From contig CAVSVP010000017.1 in assembly GCA_963731125.1 (NCBI GenBank), forward strand, positions 1 to 64,000: a stretch of 64,000 nt of DNA, read 5' to 3'. Positions 46,485 through 54,863 of the stretch are shown piece by piece (within the stretch, counting starts at the first letter, position 1; each line of letters begins with the position of its first letter). A program made the translations under genes and the position numbers. The notes beneath the pieces were generated by a model. That model was not told the origin of the DNA, did no database searches, and saw nothing but the letters and a program-made list of their open reading frames with translations. This DNA is from CAVSVP01 sp963731125 (GTDB lineage Bacteria; Pseudomonadota; Gammaproteobacteria; Competibacterales; Competibacteraceae).

Positions 46485-47960
46485 CAATACCTTCGCCAAA
46501 ATACAGGAGGGCGGCAGGCCGCAGTGGTAAGGTAAGTAGTAGCGAACTAAAACCTACCACTTCAGAGGCGCGCCGCCCATGCATGACATTATGCTGATTT
46601 TGAGTTGCCTAAACCAGACACTGGATAAAACAAGTGTGCGTCGTTTGGCGCGAATCGTAGAAGGCTTGTTAGCGGTCACGGGTCGGGTGACGATGCTGGG
46701 GGTATCACGTTGGGCGGAGCGCGGTGGCAGCTACCGGACAATCCAACGGTTTTTCACCACGACGATTGACTGGGCGCAGGTGCATTGGTGGTTGATCCGC
46801 ACGCATCTGCTGGGCGAGGACACGGAGTGGCTGCTGGCGGGCGATGAGGTGGTGGTCACCAAATCGGGCAAACAAACCTATGGTCTGGGTCGTTTTTTCA
46901 GTTCGTTGTATGGTAAGACGGTGCCGGGGCTGTGTTTTCTGAACCTGTCGCTGATCAACGTGAACCGAGGCTGTTCGCATACGGTACGTCTGGAACCGAT
47001 CCTCAAGGGGCCAGCCGACAGTAGTCCCAAGGGCCAGAAAACGGGCAACAAGGCGAAGGCCAGCCATCGCACCAACGCCACACCGGCCAAGCCAAAGGGG
47101 CGCCCGAAAGGCAGTCGTAATCGCAATCGCCGGGAGGTCGTGCTATCGCCTTATCTGGTGTTGGTACAAGGCATTATCCGCCCAGTATTGGCCCTGTTGG
47201 GCCAGCAGATCAAGCTGCGCTACTTCGTCTTCGATGGGGCGTTTGGTCATCATGCAGCGCTTCAGATGGTGCGCCAAACCGGCTTGGAAATGATCTGCAA
47301 GCTCCAGCACAACGCTGCCCTGTATGAACCCTATAGGGGAGCGTACTCAGGGCGGGGGCCGCGCCGCAAGTACGGCGATAAACTCAACTATGAACAACTG
47401 CCCGAGCGGCACTTGAAGCAGGACTCGGTCCGCGATCACATCCGCACCCTGATCTATCAACTGCCCGTCTGGCACAAGTTGTTTCCCGATCGGCTCAATG
47501 TCGTGATCCTCGTCAAAATCAACCAACGCACCCAAGCCCGTGCTCATGTCATCTTATTCAGCAGCGATCTGAGCTTGGACTACGAGCGAATGATCACCTT
47601 CTATCGCGTACGCTTCCAACTGGAATTTCAGTTCCGCGACGCGAAGCAATATTGGGGGCTGGAAGACTTTATGGCGGTCAAACAGACCCCGGTCTACAAC
47701 AGCGCCAACTTGGCCCTGTTCATGGTCTCGCTCTCGCAGGTACTGATCCGCCCCCTGCGCGAACACTGTCCGGCCTTTAGCGTCCTTGATCTCAAGGCCC
47801 TGTTTCGAGGCTGGAAATATGCTCGTGAAATCCTAAAATACCTTCCGCAAATGCCTCAGCCGATTTCTATGGACTCCATCGCCTCTCAGGTCGCTCAGCT
47901 TGGGCGCATTAATCAACCACTTGTAAGGGCCTGAGCTACGGTAAATTGGCGAGGGTATTG
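46485..47960 (+). mobile_element. IS4-family element ISD in the sensor kinase gene
   Basis: The ends are CAATACCTTCGCCAA (46485) and, complemented, CAATACCCTCGCCAA (to 47960). The 5-bp CTTAT is directly repeated at 46480-46484 and 47961-47965. Length is 1476 bp. Confidence 0.85.
46579..47934 (+). CDS. IS4-family transposase, intact
   Basis: The 451-residue protein starts at ATG 46579 (MHDIMLILSCLNQTLDKTSV). Recognisable segments: RTIQRFFTTTIDWAQVHWWL, LAGDEVVVTKSGKQTYGLGR (first Asp), FVFDGAFGHHAAL (second Asp) and FYRVRFQLEFQFRDAKQYWG, matching the Y-(2)-R-(3)-E-(6)-K signature. A basic insert (KPKGRPKGSRNRNRREVVL) lies between. The frame is intact and the element has both ends, so it may be active. 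Confidence 0.85.
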   Translation: MHDIMLILSCLNQTLDKTSVRRLARIVEGLLAVTGRVTMLGVSRWAERGGSYRTIQRFFTTTIDWAQVHWWLIRTHLLGEDTEWLLAGDEVVVTKSGKQTYGLGRFFSSLYGKTVPGLCFLNLSLINVNRGCSHTVRLEPILKGPADSSPKGQKTGNKAKASHRTNATPAKPKGRPKGSRNRNRREVVLSPYLVLVQGIIRPVLALLGQQIKLRYFVFDGAFGHHAALQMVRQTGLEMICKLQHNAALYEPYRGAYSGRGPRRKYGDKLNYEQLPERHLKQDSVRDHIRTLIYQLPVWHKLFPDRLNVVILVKINQRTQARAHVILFSSDLSLDYERMITFYRVRFQLEFQFRDAKQYWGLEDFMAVKQTPVYNSANLALFMVSLSQVLIRPLREHCPAFSVLDLKALFRGWKYAREILKYLPQMPQPISMDSIASQVAQLGRINQPLVRA

Positions 47961-47966
47961 CTTATG

Positions 47967-48120
47967 AACTCATGAGTCATAAGTTCTCACACTTTCGGAG
48001 CTTGGATAATACATAACCCGTTGAAGAATATTTGGTTTCTTACTCTCATGACAATAGCTAGCCAAATAAGCAATTTTCAACGACTTCAACAAGTTACTGA
48101 GAACTTACGACTCACGAGTT
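47967..48120. mobile_element. 154-bp MITE-like element in the sensor kinase gene
   Basis: Imperfect terminal inverted repeats AACTCATGAGTCATAAGTTC and (complement of right end) AACTCGTGAGTCGTAAGTTC differ at two positions and continue TCA. The insert is non-coding and flanked by the 3-bp repeat ATG (47964-47966, 48121-48123). It is unrelated to the 90-bp MITE at 26013. Confidence 0.8.
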
Positions 48121-48150
48121 ATGAAGACGAATTTTATCAGCAGGTCGACG

Positions 48151-49311
48151 GGTACTGGTTCAGTCTGATTATCTAGTAAGATATTGATTAAATTTAGAAA
48201 AACTCAAACTCATACGGTTTTCTGAATCATGCAAACCTCTTCCCACGAGAGCCCTTTTTCCACAATGCCCAATGCTACCGCCGGGACCTTGCAGGTGGTA
48301 AAGTGAGGTCGAATGAAGTTATGGATGATCCACAGCATGTCCAAGGTCCGTTGTAACGCGGTCTTCTTCTTGGCGTAGGTGTTGGTCTTGCGGCGGTAGG
48401 CGGAATTGCGTCGACGAGTCGAGGCATTAAACGCCTCGACGTGCTCGGCATGGATGTCGCTGTCCACGATATCTTGACGGGTGCCGGGATGCTCGCGGTG
48501 AGGGGCTTCATACTTGGATCGTTTGCGACCCCGTTGGCGCGATTGCGACCCTTTATTCTTGAGCCTCACTTTCACCCCTTCACGAAGGACTTTCGGCGGT
48601 CGCCCACGTTGCCCGGCGCGGACCACTTCATGGCAGATCTCGAACAACAGATTGCCGTAACGACGCTCCCCGTCGGTCACCAAGGTGACCTCACCGGTGC
48701 GTTCGATGATGTCTCTAAGTATTTGTATCGCCCAAGAAAACAACGTCCGATCTTTCTTCCCACAGCCCAAAGCCCAAATAAACCGACTGGCTCGCTCCAT
48801 CAGCACGATCGTCCAACCTTCACAGTCTTCCACCGGCACGTTCTTGCGCACCTTGGTGTACAATTCGTCGCCCTCAATCACTTGGCTCAAAAACGTGTGC
48901 ATCAAGGCATACAGCATCAGCGTCTCACGTAACTCCGCAAACCGCCGTTCCCAATTCAGCAACGTATTCTTGGCAAGGTCAAAGATCCGACAGGTCGCGT
49001 TCAACCCCAGCCCCTCACCACGCGCCTTGAGCACTGTCACAATCGTGCTTAACGGCTTGCTCAGCCCCTCCAGAAACGTCCCTCGGGTCTCCGAAAACAC
49101 CTGCCCACAGTCCCCGCACCGATACAGATTCCGATCGCCATGGTGCTTGGTCTCATAACCTTGGTAGACCTCAAGGGCTTGTGAATCGCATCGTGGACAG
49201 CTTCGCTGGGTCAGTTTATTCATCTCGCTCCACACGTTGGAAATTGCCTGAGAAGACCGAATTATATAACTTAGTCAGTGTGTTAGCGACAAATCAGACT
49301 GAACCAGTGCC
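48151..49311 (-). mobile_element. IS1-type (ISMhu11-like?) element in the sensor kinase gene
   Basis: The 20-bp ends GGTACTGGTTCAGTCTGATT and (right, complement) GGCACTGGTTCAGTCTGATT differ at one base. The 8-bp GGTCGACG is directly repeated at 48143-48150 and 49312-49319. Length is 1161 bp. Confidence 0.88.
48210..49223 (-). CDS. Transposase with N-terminal zinc finger (IS1 superfamily type)
   Basis: ATG 49223 (RBS GGAGCGAG) gives 337 residues. A zinc ribbon CPRCDSQALEVYQG ... CGDCGQVF is followed by a helix-turn-helix (LNATCRIFDLAKNTLLNWER), then VIEGDELYTKVRKN, LVTDGERRYGNLLFE and EHVEAFNASTRRRNSAYRRK, a plausible DDE triad. The C-terminal WIIHNFIRPHFTTCKVPAVA resembles long single-ORF IS1-type transposases; IS1595 is an alternative. 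The frame is intact. Confidence 0.75.
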   Translation of the reverse strand: MNKLTQRSCPRCDSQALEVYQGYETKHHGDRNLYRCGDCGQVFSETRGTFLEGLSKPLSTIVTVLKARGEGLGLNATCRIFDLAKNTLLNWERRFAELRETLMLYALMHTFLSQVIEGDELYTKVRKNVPVEDCEGWTIVLMERASRFIWALGCGKKDRTLFSWAIQILRDIIERTGEVTLVTDGERRYGNLLFEICHEVVRAGQRGRPPKVLREGVKVRLKNKGSQSRQRGRKRSKYEAPHREHPGTRQDIVDSDIHAEHVEAFNASTRRRNSAYRRKTNTYAKKKTALQRTLDMLWIIHNFIRPHFTTCKVPAVALGIVEKGLSWEEVCMIQKTV

Positions 49312-50259
49312 GGTCGACGCCATCGAAGGAAAAATTTGGTTTAGCATTGGCCTGCTAACCTTTGTAGTGGGAGCGTTGTCATTCGGGCTAGTGTGGTTTG
49401 CTTCGAAAGTATTGACTGACCCCATTCGCCATATGCTACTGGGTATCCAGGAGGTCAGACGAGGCCGGCTGGATACTCAGCTTGCGGTGACTTCCAACGA
49501 CGAACTGGGGGAACTCGCCGAAGACTTCAATCAAATGACGGATGTGTTACGCCAGAACCAAGAACTGCAGGTCAATCTTGCCCGGCAGGGTAAACTGGCT
49601 TCCCTGGGCGTATTATCTTCGGGCGTCGCGCACGAAATCAATAATCCCCTGGGCATCATCCTCGGCTACGCTGCCTACCTGGAAAGCAAACTCGATTCAG
49701 AAGATCCGAACTACAAATATATTCAGGAAATCAAACGGGAAAGCAAGCGTTGCAAGACTATCGTGCAGGATCTTCTGAGTTATGCCCGGGTTCCCAAGCC
49801 TGCGCTGGAAGAAAGCGATATCAATGCATTGCTGGAGCAACTTGTTGATTTTGCGGCTCACCACACCGATATGGATCACGTGACCGTGGTAAAGGCTTTT
49901 GACCCTGCATTGCCCAAAGTCAGAGTGGATAAAGATCAGCTGCGCCAGGTGGCGCTTAATTTAATGCTCAATGCCGGCGCGGCCATGGACGCCGGAGGGC
50001 GTTTGCAAGTGGGCACGGCGCTGGGTGAAGACGGCTTTGTAAAGCTGACTTTCCGAGACACCGGTGCCGGTATTGCGCCGGAAAATCTGGAAAAAATCTT
50101 TGAACCTTTTTTTACCACTAAAGCCCGAGGCACCGGTTTGGGCTTGGCTATCACCAAAACCATTATTGAACAGCACCACGGCATGATTCATATCGACAGT
50201 GCCGTGGGGCAGGGAACCACCGTAACCGTAAGCTTATCGGCGACCAGAGAGGCAGGCGG

Positions 50260-51624
50260 ATGACAGGTCATCAGAAGCGTATCTTGCTGATCGACAATGA
50301 GGAAGGCATGTGCCGGATGGTAGAGGCCATTATGGCGGATCAGGGTTATGTCGTTACGGCCTATACGCGCCCGCAGGCAGCGGTTAGCGATTTTGTGCCG
50401 GGCTGTTACGATTTGGTGATTAGCGACGTCAAAATGCCGGGCATGGACGGTCTGGAAGTGTTGCAGCGGATTAAGGCCAGGGATGCCACCATCCCTGTGA
50501 TCATGATTACGGCTTACGCCACGGTGGAGATGTCGATCCAGGCCCTGCGCAAGGGAGCCTACGACATATTGACCAAACCTTTCGAGCCGGAGGAACTGCT
50601 GTCGCGGGTCCGCAATGCGCTTCGGCAAACCGAACTGCTGGCAGAAAACCGGGAACTGCGGCAGGAACTCGCCTCTCGGACCGACACCATTATTGGGGAA
50701 TCCCCTAAGCTGCGGGCGGTTTTAGAAATGGCCTCCAAGGTGGCCGCCCGAGACATCCCCGTGTTAATTACGGGAGAATCGGGCACCGGCAAAGAGTTGA
50801 TTGCCCGTGCCATTCATCAGCATTCCGAACGCAGAGACCGCCGCTTCGTCGCCATCAACTGCGGGGCAATTCCGGAAGCGCTGCTGGAGAGCGAACTTTT
50901 CGGTCACCGCAAAGGCGCATTTACCGGCGCGGATAGGGATCATAAGGGCCTGCTGGAGACTGCCGATGGGGGTACACTCTTTCTTGATGAGGTAGGCACG
51001 TTGCCGCGCAACGTCCAGAAGACGCTATTGCGGTTTTTGCAGGATCAGGAGTTTTACCGGGTGGGGGATACCAATCCCAAGCGGGTAGACGTGCGGGTGC
51101 TTTCCGCCACCAATCTGGATTTGCAGGCAGCCGTGCAGACGGGTGACTTTCGCGAGGACTTATATTATCGGCTGAATGTGATCAATTTGCACTTACCCCC
51201 CCTGCGCGAACGCCGTGTCGATATTCCGCTGCTGGTCGCCCATTTTATTAAAGAGCAGAATGTTCGCTTCGGTACCCAAGTCAAGGGCTTTACGCCGCAA
51301 GCCATGGAGGGGTTATGTCAGTATGACTGGCAGGGCAACGTGCGCCAGCTCAGCAATGTAGTACAGGCCGCTATGGCCATCGACGGCAGCGAGTTTATCG
51401 GCCGGGAAGTTGTGGCCCAGTTTATCGAGCTGCCTGAAGGCAGAGCGGAGCCGTCAGGTGACCGTGATGAACTAGACTATGCGGCGGCCTTGGCGCGTTT
51501 CGAGACGGAATATCTAGACAGTCTGCTGCGCAAAACCGGCGGTGTCGTCGAAGAGGTTGCCCATCATGCCGGCATGAATGTCGCTACCATTTACCGCAAG
51601 ATGAAAAAGTATGGGTTGCGGTAA
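50260..51624 (+). CDS. Sigma-54-dependent NtrC-family response regulator
   Basis: The 454-residue regulator starts in an ATGA overlap with the sensor kinase stop, so the two were translationally coupled. Receiver domain with phospho-acceptor Asp56 (LVISDVKMPGMDG) and conserved ITAYAT and TKPF. AAA+ domain: Walker A GESGTGKEL, sigma-54 contact loop GAFTGA, Walker B GGTLFLDEVG, sensor LREDLYYRL-like region (DFREDLYYRL), R-finger region (LPPLRERRVDIPLL). C-terminal Fis-type helix-turn-helix (VVEEVAHHAGMNVATIYRKM). It should activate sigma-54 promoters, but its kinase partner is now broken; its targets are unknown. A hairpin follows the stop. Confidence 0.93.
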   Translation: MTGHQKRILLIDNEEGMCRMVEAIMADQGYVVTAYTRPQAAVSDFVPGCYDLVISDVKMPGMDGLEVLQRIKARDATIPVIMITAYATVEMSIQALRKGAYDILTKPFEPEELLSRVRNALRQTELLAENRELRQELASRTDTIIGESPKLRAVLEMASKVAARDIPVLITGESGTGKELIARAIHQHSERRDRRFVAINCGAIPEALLESELFGHRKGAFTGADRDHKGLLETADGGTLFLDEVGTLPRNVQKTLLRFLQDQEFYRVGDTNPKRVDVRVLSATNLDLQAAVQTGDFREDLYYRLNVINLHLPPLRERRVDIPLLVAHFIKEQNVRFGTQVKGFTPQAMEGLCQYDWQGNVRQLSNVVQAAMAIDGSEFIGREVVAQFIELPEGRAEPSGDRDELDYAAALARFETEYLDSLLRKTGGVVEEVAHHAGMNVATIYRKMKKYGLR

Positions 51625-51683
51625 GAACCATAATCCGAAAGCTATGACGCATTGCGTGCTTATGTTGGAATTTACCTAATTTT

Positions 51684-51718
51684 GGTAGGGGCAACGAAAA
51701 GACGTTGCCAATCCTACC
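51684..51718. terminator. Hairpin between response regulator and convergent gene
   Basis: GGTAGG-GGCAACG pairs with CGTTGCC-AATCCTACC, about 13 bp of stem with a small internal bulge and AAAAGA loop, followed by TGGTTTGATTTTATC. It sits between two convergent stops and can serve both strands. Confidence 0.65.
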
Positions 51719-51743
51719 TGGTTTGATTTTATCAGCCCTGCCA

Positions 51744-53216
51744 TTAGTCTTCTTCTTTCCCGCAGAGTGTACCATTAATATCACATTGCGGATCAATACC
51801 AACTTTTCGCTGTTGTTTGTTCAGCTCAGAGACTACCTGATTAGTTAGTTGGTCGAGATTATCGCACTCACATACCTGGCTGGCACAGCAACTACATTCT
51901 GCCAGTGCTTCAACTAAAATAATCTGTTTCATTCCATTTATGTCCTGGATACCGCTGCAGGCCTCGTCCAATAAACGGATTTGATCGTCCCGTGGCGGGG
52001 GGAAGTTTGGGTTGTCTTCCTGTCCGATACCCAACGTTGTGCAAAGTGTCGCATCGCAGGAATAGCCTACCTGAATTAAGCTAGAATTAGTTGTGCTTCC
52101 CCTATAGGCAGCGCAGACACTGTTACAGAGCGCCCCTTCAGGATTAATAATAGCTCCGTAGTTCTTACCGGGATCAAAAAGACCGCAGCCTTTGCCTCCC
52201 GGCAGGTCCGGCACACACTGATCAGCGGGGGGGTCAATGGCACCGCCCGCAGGGTTATAAGCCGCCGACCATACGTTGTTGTTCCGCATTTTGCTTCTCT
52301 TGCTACGCGAGACTGTAAAGCTGGGAGGTGGTTCGTTGGCGTTGCAGTTTTGGCTTGCTTGACCAATTTGGTAAGGTCCATCAAAGACCGGACATTTGCA
52401 CTCCACGATGTCACGGCCGTTGGCATCCTTTTCCCCAGTGCGGTAACAAGGCGCTGTCATACAACCCGCATAGATATCCGCATTTTCACAATTAGTCGAG
52501 TCGTTTCCCGCCGGGTTAGAGTTAGAGTAATTGCTTTTGTAAATCGGTGAAAAAACGGAAATCAGGTCAGCGCCGGGAACCAACAGGTTGGTATTAATCG
52601 CATCACACACGGGTGGGTCTCTGTCGGTATTAGCACAGTTTTCTCCCTCCTTCCCGCATGTTTCGACAGTTTCCTGATATATCTCCAGATTGGAAATGGC
52701 ATTAATATCAACGTAGTAGGGTATCTTGGGAGATACCACATCGGTTGATATTTCGTAACACGAGCAATTGGCCACTACTCCGTCGGGAGAGAGCTTGCAT
52801 GGCAAAGATGGGTTATCCAGATTATTTCCTGTCGGATAATCGGGTCCTGAATAATAGCAAAGCGCGTAAGAAAATTTCCTGCCGGTTGGCGGCATGCATG
52901 CCAGAAAATTAGAGGGAATCGTCCAGACATCCGCATAGGCAGGTCCAAACTCTGTGGTGTCTTTGTCATTGAAAGTAAAAACATCACTGAGCTTCACACC
53001 GCGCAGGATGGAATTGCTATAGCGCCGACCATAAGTCCTGCTGTTGATATTGTTATTTGTGCTCGGAGACGATGCCTTAACGCCTTTGCCACCGTCGGTG
53101 TCGTTAGCAAATACAGAATTGCCGAACGTGAAGGCCATAGCCAAGGGGATACCCAGCCAGAAAATTAGATGTCGCGCTGGCCGTAAGGGCGAGTACCTAG
53201 GAGTATTGTTTTTCAT
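51744..53216 (-). CDS. Secreted Cys-rich protein of unknown function
   Basis: The 490-residue product has a signal peptide (FWLGIPLAMAFTFGNSVFAN) behind RBS GGAGG and ATG 53216. The mature part is rich in Cys (about 30), Asn, Pro and Asp, with clusters such as CSCYEI, CMTAPCYRTG, CKCPVFDG, CSCCASQVCECDNL and CDINGTLCGKEED, implying many disulfides and oxidative folding in the periplasm or outside. No transmembrane helix or catalytic motif is evident, and I recognise no family. Codon use is AT-richer than nearby IS genes. It converges with the response regulator gene. Confidence 0.8.
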   Translation of the reverse strand: MKNNTPRYSPLRPARHLIFWLGIPLAMAFTFGNSVFANDTDGGKGVKASSPSTNNNINSRTYGRRYSNSILRGVKLSDVFTFNDKDTTEFGPAYADVWTIPSNFLACMPPTGRKFSYALCYYSGPDYPTGNNLDNPSLPCKLSPDGVVANCSCYEISTDVVSPKIPYYVDINAISNLEIYQETVETCGKEGENCANTDRDPPVCDAINTNLLVPGADLISVFSPIYKSNYSNSNPAGNDSTNCENADIYAGCMTAPCYRTGEKDANGRDIVECKCPVFDGPYQIGQASQNCNANEPPPSFTVSRSKRSKMRNNNVWSAAYNPAGGAIDPPADQCVPDLPGGKGCGLFDPGKNYGAIINPEGALCNSVCAAYRGSTTNSSLIQVGYSCDATLCTTLGIGQEDNPNFPPPRDDQIRLLDEACSGIQDINGMKQIILVEALAECSCCASQVCECDNLDQLTNQVVSELNKQQRKVGIDPQCDINGTLCGKEED

Positions 53217-53332
53217 GTTATACCTCCAATAGATGAATACAACGACAATTGTCGCCGCTATCTTCTGCTCTTTTGTTCTGCATCATCTCCCATTCTTAAT
53301 CCGCGCATGGCGAACAAGCTTAACGTAGAACT

Positions 53333-53371
53333 CACCTACCGCTGGCCGCGCCAGAGGCCAGCGGTTAGGTG
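53333..53371 (-). terminator. Hairpin after osmC-like gene
   Basis: CACCTA-CCGCTGGCC pairs with GGCCAGCGGTTAGGTG, a 15-bp stem with one bulged base, 34 bp after the OsmC-like stop on the minus strand. No T-run, so possibly Rho-assisted. Confidence 0.5.
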
Positions 53372-53404
53372 CAGCGCATGGTTCGACCGCGTTCGGTCAA
53401 AACC

Positions 53405-53974
53405 CTATTTGGGCTCGACCTGAATATCCACTTTGACGCCGTTGATCAGACTGTTGTATACGGGCGAAAATGATGCCAGTGATTTCAGCTTCTCCATGTT
53501 CTGTTCATCGGTCTTCACCTTGAACTTCACGCGAATATCTGTGTAGCCTTTCGGCACGTCGCTGGCCAACCCGAGAAAGCCGCGCAGGTCGATATCGCCT
53601 TCCAGTTCGGACTCCAGTTCCTGTATCTCGATACCGCGGACAGCGGCGTGGGCTATCATGCTCGTCGTCACGCAACTGGCCAGAGCGTTGAGCAAATGCT
53701 CCACTGGATTCGCGCCCTGATCTTGACCCGCAAGAATAGGAGGTTCGTCTGCGTGCAATTCAAACTTCTGTTTGTGGTCGATCTCCTGCTTGGCGCCGTA
53801 AAACCCGGTCACTGTAGTGCAGTTGTGATTTGCATCGATCCACTTGTTGGTAGCTCGGAACTTGCAACTGCCAAGCTCTGGGTCGTTCTTGATCGCGTTC
53901 ACTGTTTCCTGCAGCACATTAAGGTTGATGCCGTTTACCCGCTTGCTCTCATCGTTGGTGGTGGCTGTTGTCAT
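53405..53974 (-). CDS. OsmC-like family protein
   Basis: The 189-residue product starts at ATG 53974 behind CAGGAGCTAACC; the open frame extends 37 codons upstream without RBS. OsmC fold features: FELHADEPPILAGQDQGANP, then VEHLLNALASCVTTSMIAHA with the conserved redox Cys101. The second Cys of peroxidase-type OsmC/Ohr (usually in CPV) is replaced by Ser170 in ASFSPVYNSL, so a two-Cys hydroperoxidase mechanism is unlikely. Family members of this kind reduce peroxides or have unknown roles. Single-gene unit. Confidence 0.88.
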   Translation of the reverse strand: MTTATTNDESKRVNGINLNVLQETVNAIKNDPELGSCKFRATNKWIDANHNCTTVTGFYGAKQEIDHKQKFELHADEPPILAGQDQGANPVEHLLNALASCVTTSMIAHAAVRGIEIQELESELEGDIDLRGFLGLASDVPKGYTDIRVKFKVKTDEQNMEKLKSLASFSPVYNSLINGVKVDIQVEPK

Positions 53975-54293
53975 GGTTAGCTCCTGTCTGTCTTTTGGTT
54001 TGTGGGCGTTACCGTTCGTGCTTGAAAGAAATCCTCGCTGCTCGGCCGAACATATAGTTAACGGATAAAATAGTCCGTATGACAAAACCCTAGGTTACGC
54101 CCAGTAACCAAATATAAGGTATTGATTTAATTATCAATGATTTTTAGCCCCCTACCGTTGGCATACTTGCTATACGGCCCCGTTGAAACCTGTTCCTAGA
54201 CCAAGTATGGCATAACATAGCGTTTTTTCATGAGGTTAATGTCGTTTACCAGGATTAATGAGACGACGGCTTTCAACTATGGGCCGCGACAAA

Positions 54294-54440
54294 CTAGAAC
54301 ACTTTGATCGGCTTCTCATGGTTCGCCAGCCATTGCTTCTCCTTCTTCGCATGGCGCACCGGCAGATTCTCCAGGATTAGGATCCCCTTCCGCCCCGCTG
54401 CCCTGATCAGGCGCCTCATGAAATCGATCAGGATGTCCGC
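54294..54440 (-). pseudogene. IS630 transposase internal fragment
   Basis: The minus-strand frame reads ADILIDFMRRLIRAAGRKGI then LILENLPVRHAKKEKQWLAN and HEKPIKVF before a TAG. This matches the region around the second catalytic Asp of a common IS630 subgroup (usual form LILDNLRVHHAKKVKEWL); the Asp is Glu here. Both ends are truncated. Confidence 0.65.
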
Positions 54441-54490
54441 TTACCGTAAGACGAAAAAGTATGGGTTGCGTTAATTGCCATCATCCATCT
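54441..54490 (+). repeat. Second copy of the response regulator 3' end
   Basis: TTACCGTAAGACGAAAAAGT followed by ATGGGTTGCGTTAA matches 51591-51624 (TTACCGCAAGATGAAAAAGT, ATGGGTTGCGGTAA) with three differences, and similarity continues weakly for about 15 bp. Only the last 11 codons remain. It directly abuts the IS630 fragment. Confidence 0.75.
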
Positions 54491-54863
54491 TCTGGCGCTG
54501 TTGCAAATCGCTGTATGCAGCTTTGCAAACTCTCAAAGATTTGCCAATATTCCTGAAAAATATCTTCTTTTTGTCAACGAAACAACTACTTGTAATCATC
54601 GTTAAAATGTTTGCGGCATCTGTCTTTGCTTTTTCCCTCGGCTAGAGTTTGCAGTGCTGCCAAAGTCGACTTTGGCAGCGCCTCGAACATTTTGCAGTGC
54701 GTCTGCTAACCCTAAGAAAATTCAATATCTTTGTGCATTACCGGTGAGTTGCACGCCATGGCATAGGGCTTGCGTATTGAGCGGTAACGGTGAGAGTCAG
54801 ACACCGCTGATAACGGAGTTCGGCCATCGCCGCTTATTGCCAATGACCAAAGGAGAGCAAGCC

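Larger units (their letters stand above)
45507..50263 (+). pseudogene. Cache-domain sensor histidine kinase, split by three mobile elements
   Basis: Coding pieces: 45507-46484, the bases 47966 and 48124-48150, then 49320-50263. Removing an IS4-family element, a MITE and an IS1-type element, each with one duplication, gives ...VAVGSY-EDEFYQQVD-AIEGKIWFSIGL in frame, a 649-residue protein. N-terminal membrane helix (LLAVVLPLVMVPIFSVGVVV), duplicated Cache_2-type sensor (GETGYLYAMTPTGDL and GETGYIYAMTTDGELQIHP), second helix, HAMP, then HisKA (GVLSSGVAHEINNPLG), N box (LRQVALNLMLNAGAAM), G1 (DTGAGIAP), and TTKARGTGLGLAI. All kinase motifs are intact. The kinase half might still be translated from within the last element (frame open from 49181), giving an orphan soluble-sensorless kinase coupled by ATGA to the regulator. 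Confidence 0.9.
54086..54863. other. 778-bp region of decayed sequence
   Basis: Contains an IS630 transposase fragment (54294-54440) joined to a copy of the response regulator's 3' end (54441-54490). The rest is AT-rich and without a supported gene. The last 25 bp carry the RBS of the transporter gene. Confidence 0.5.
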
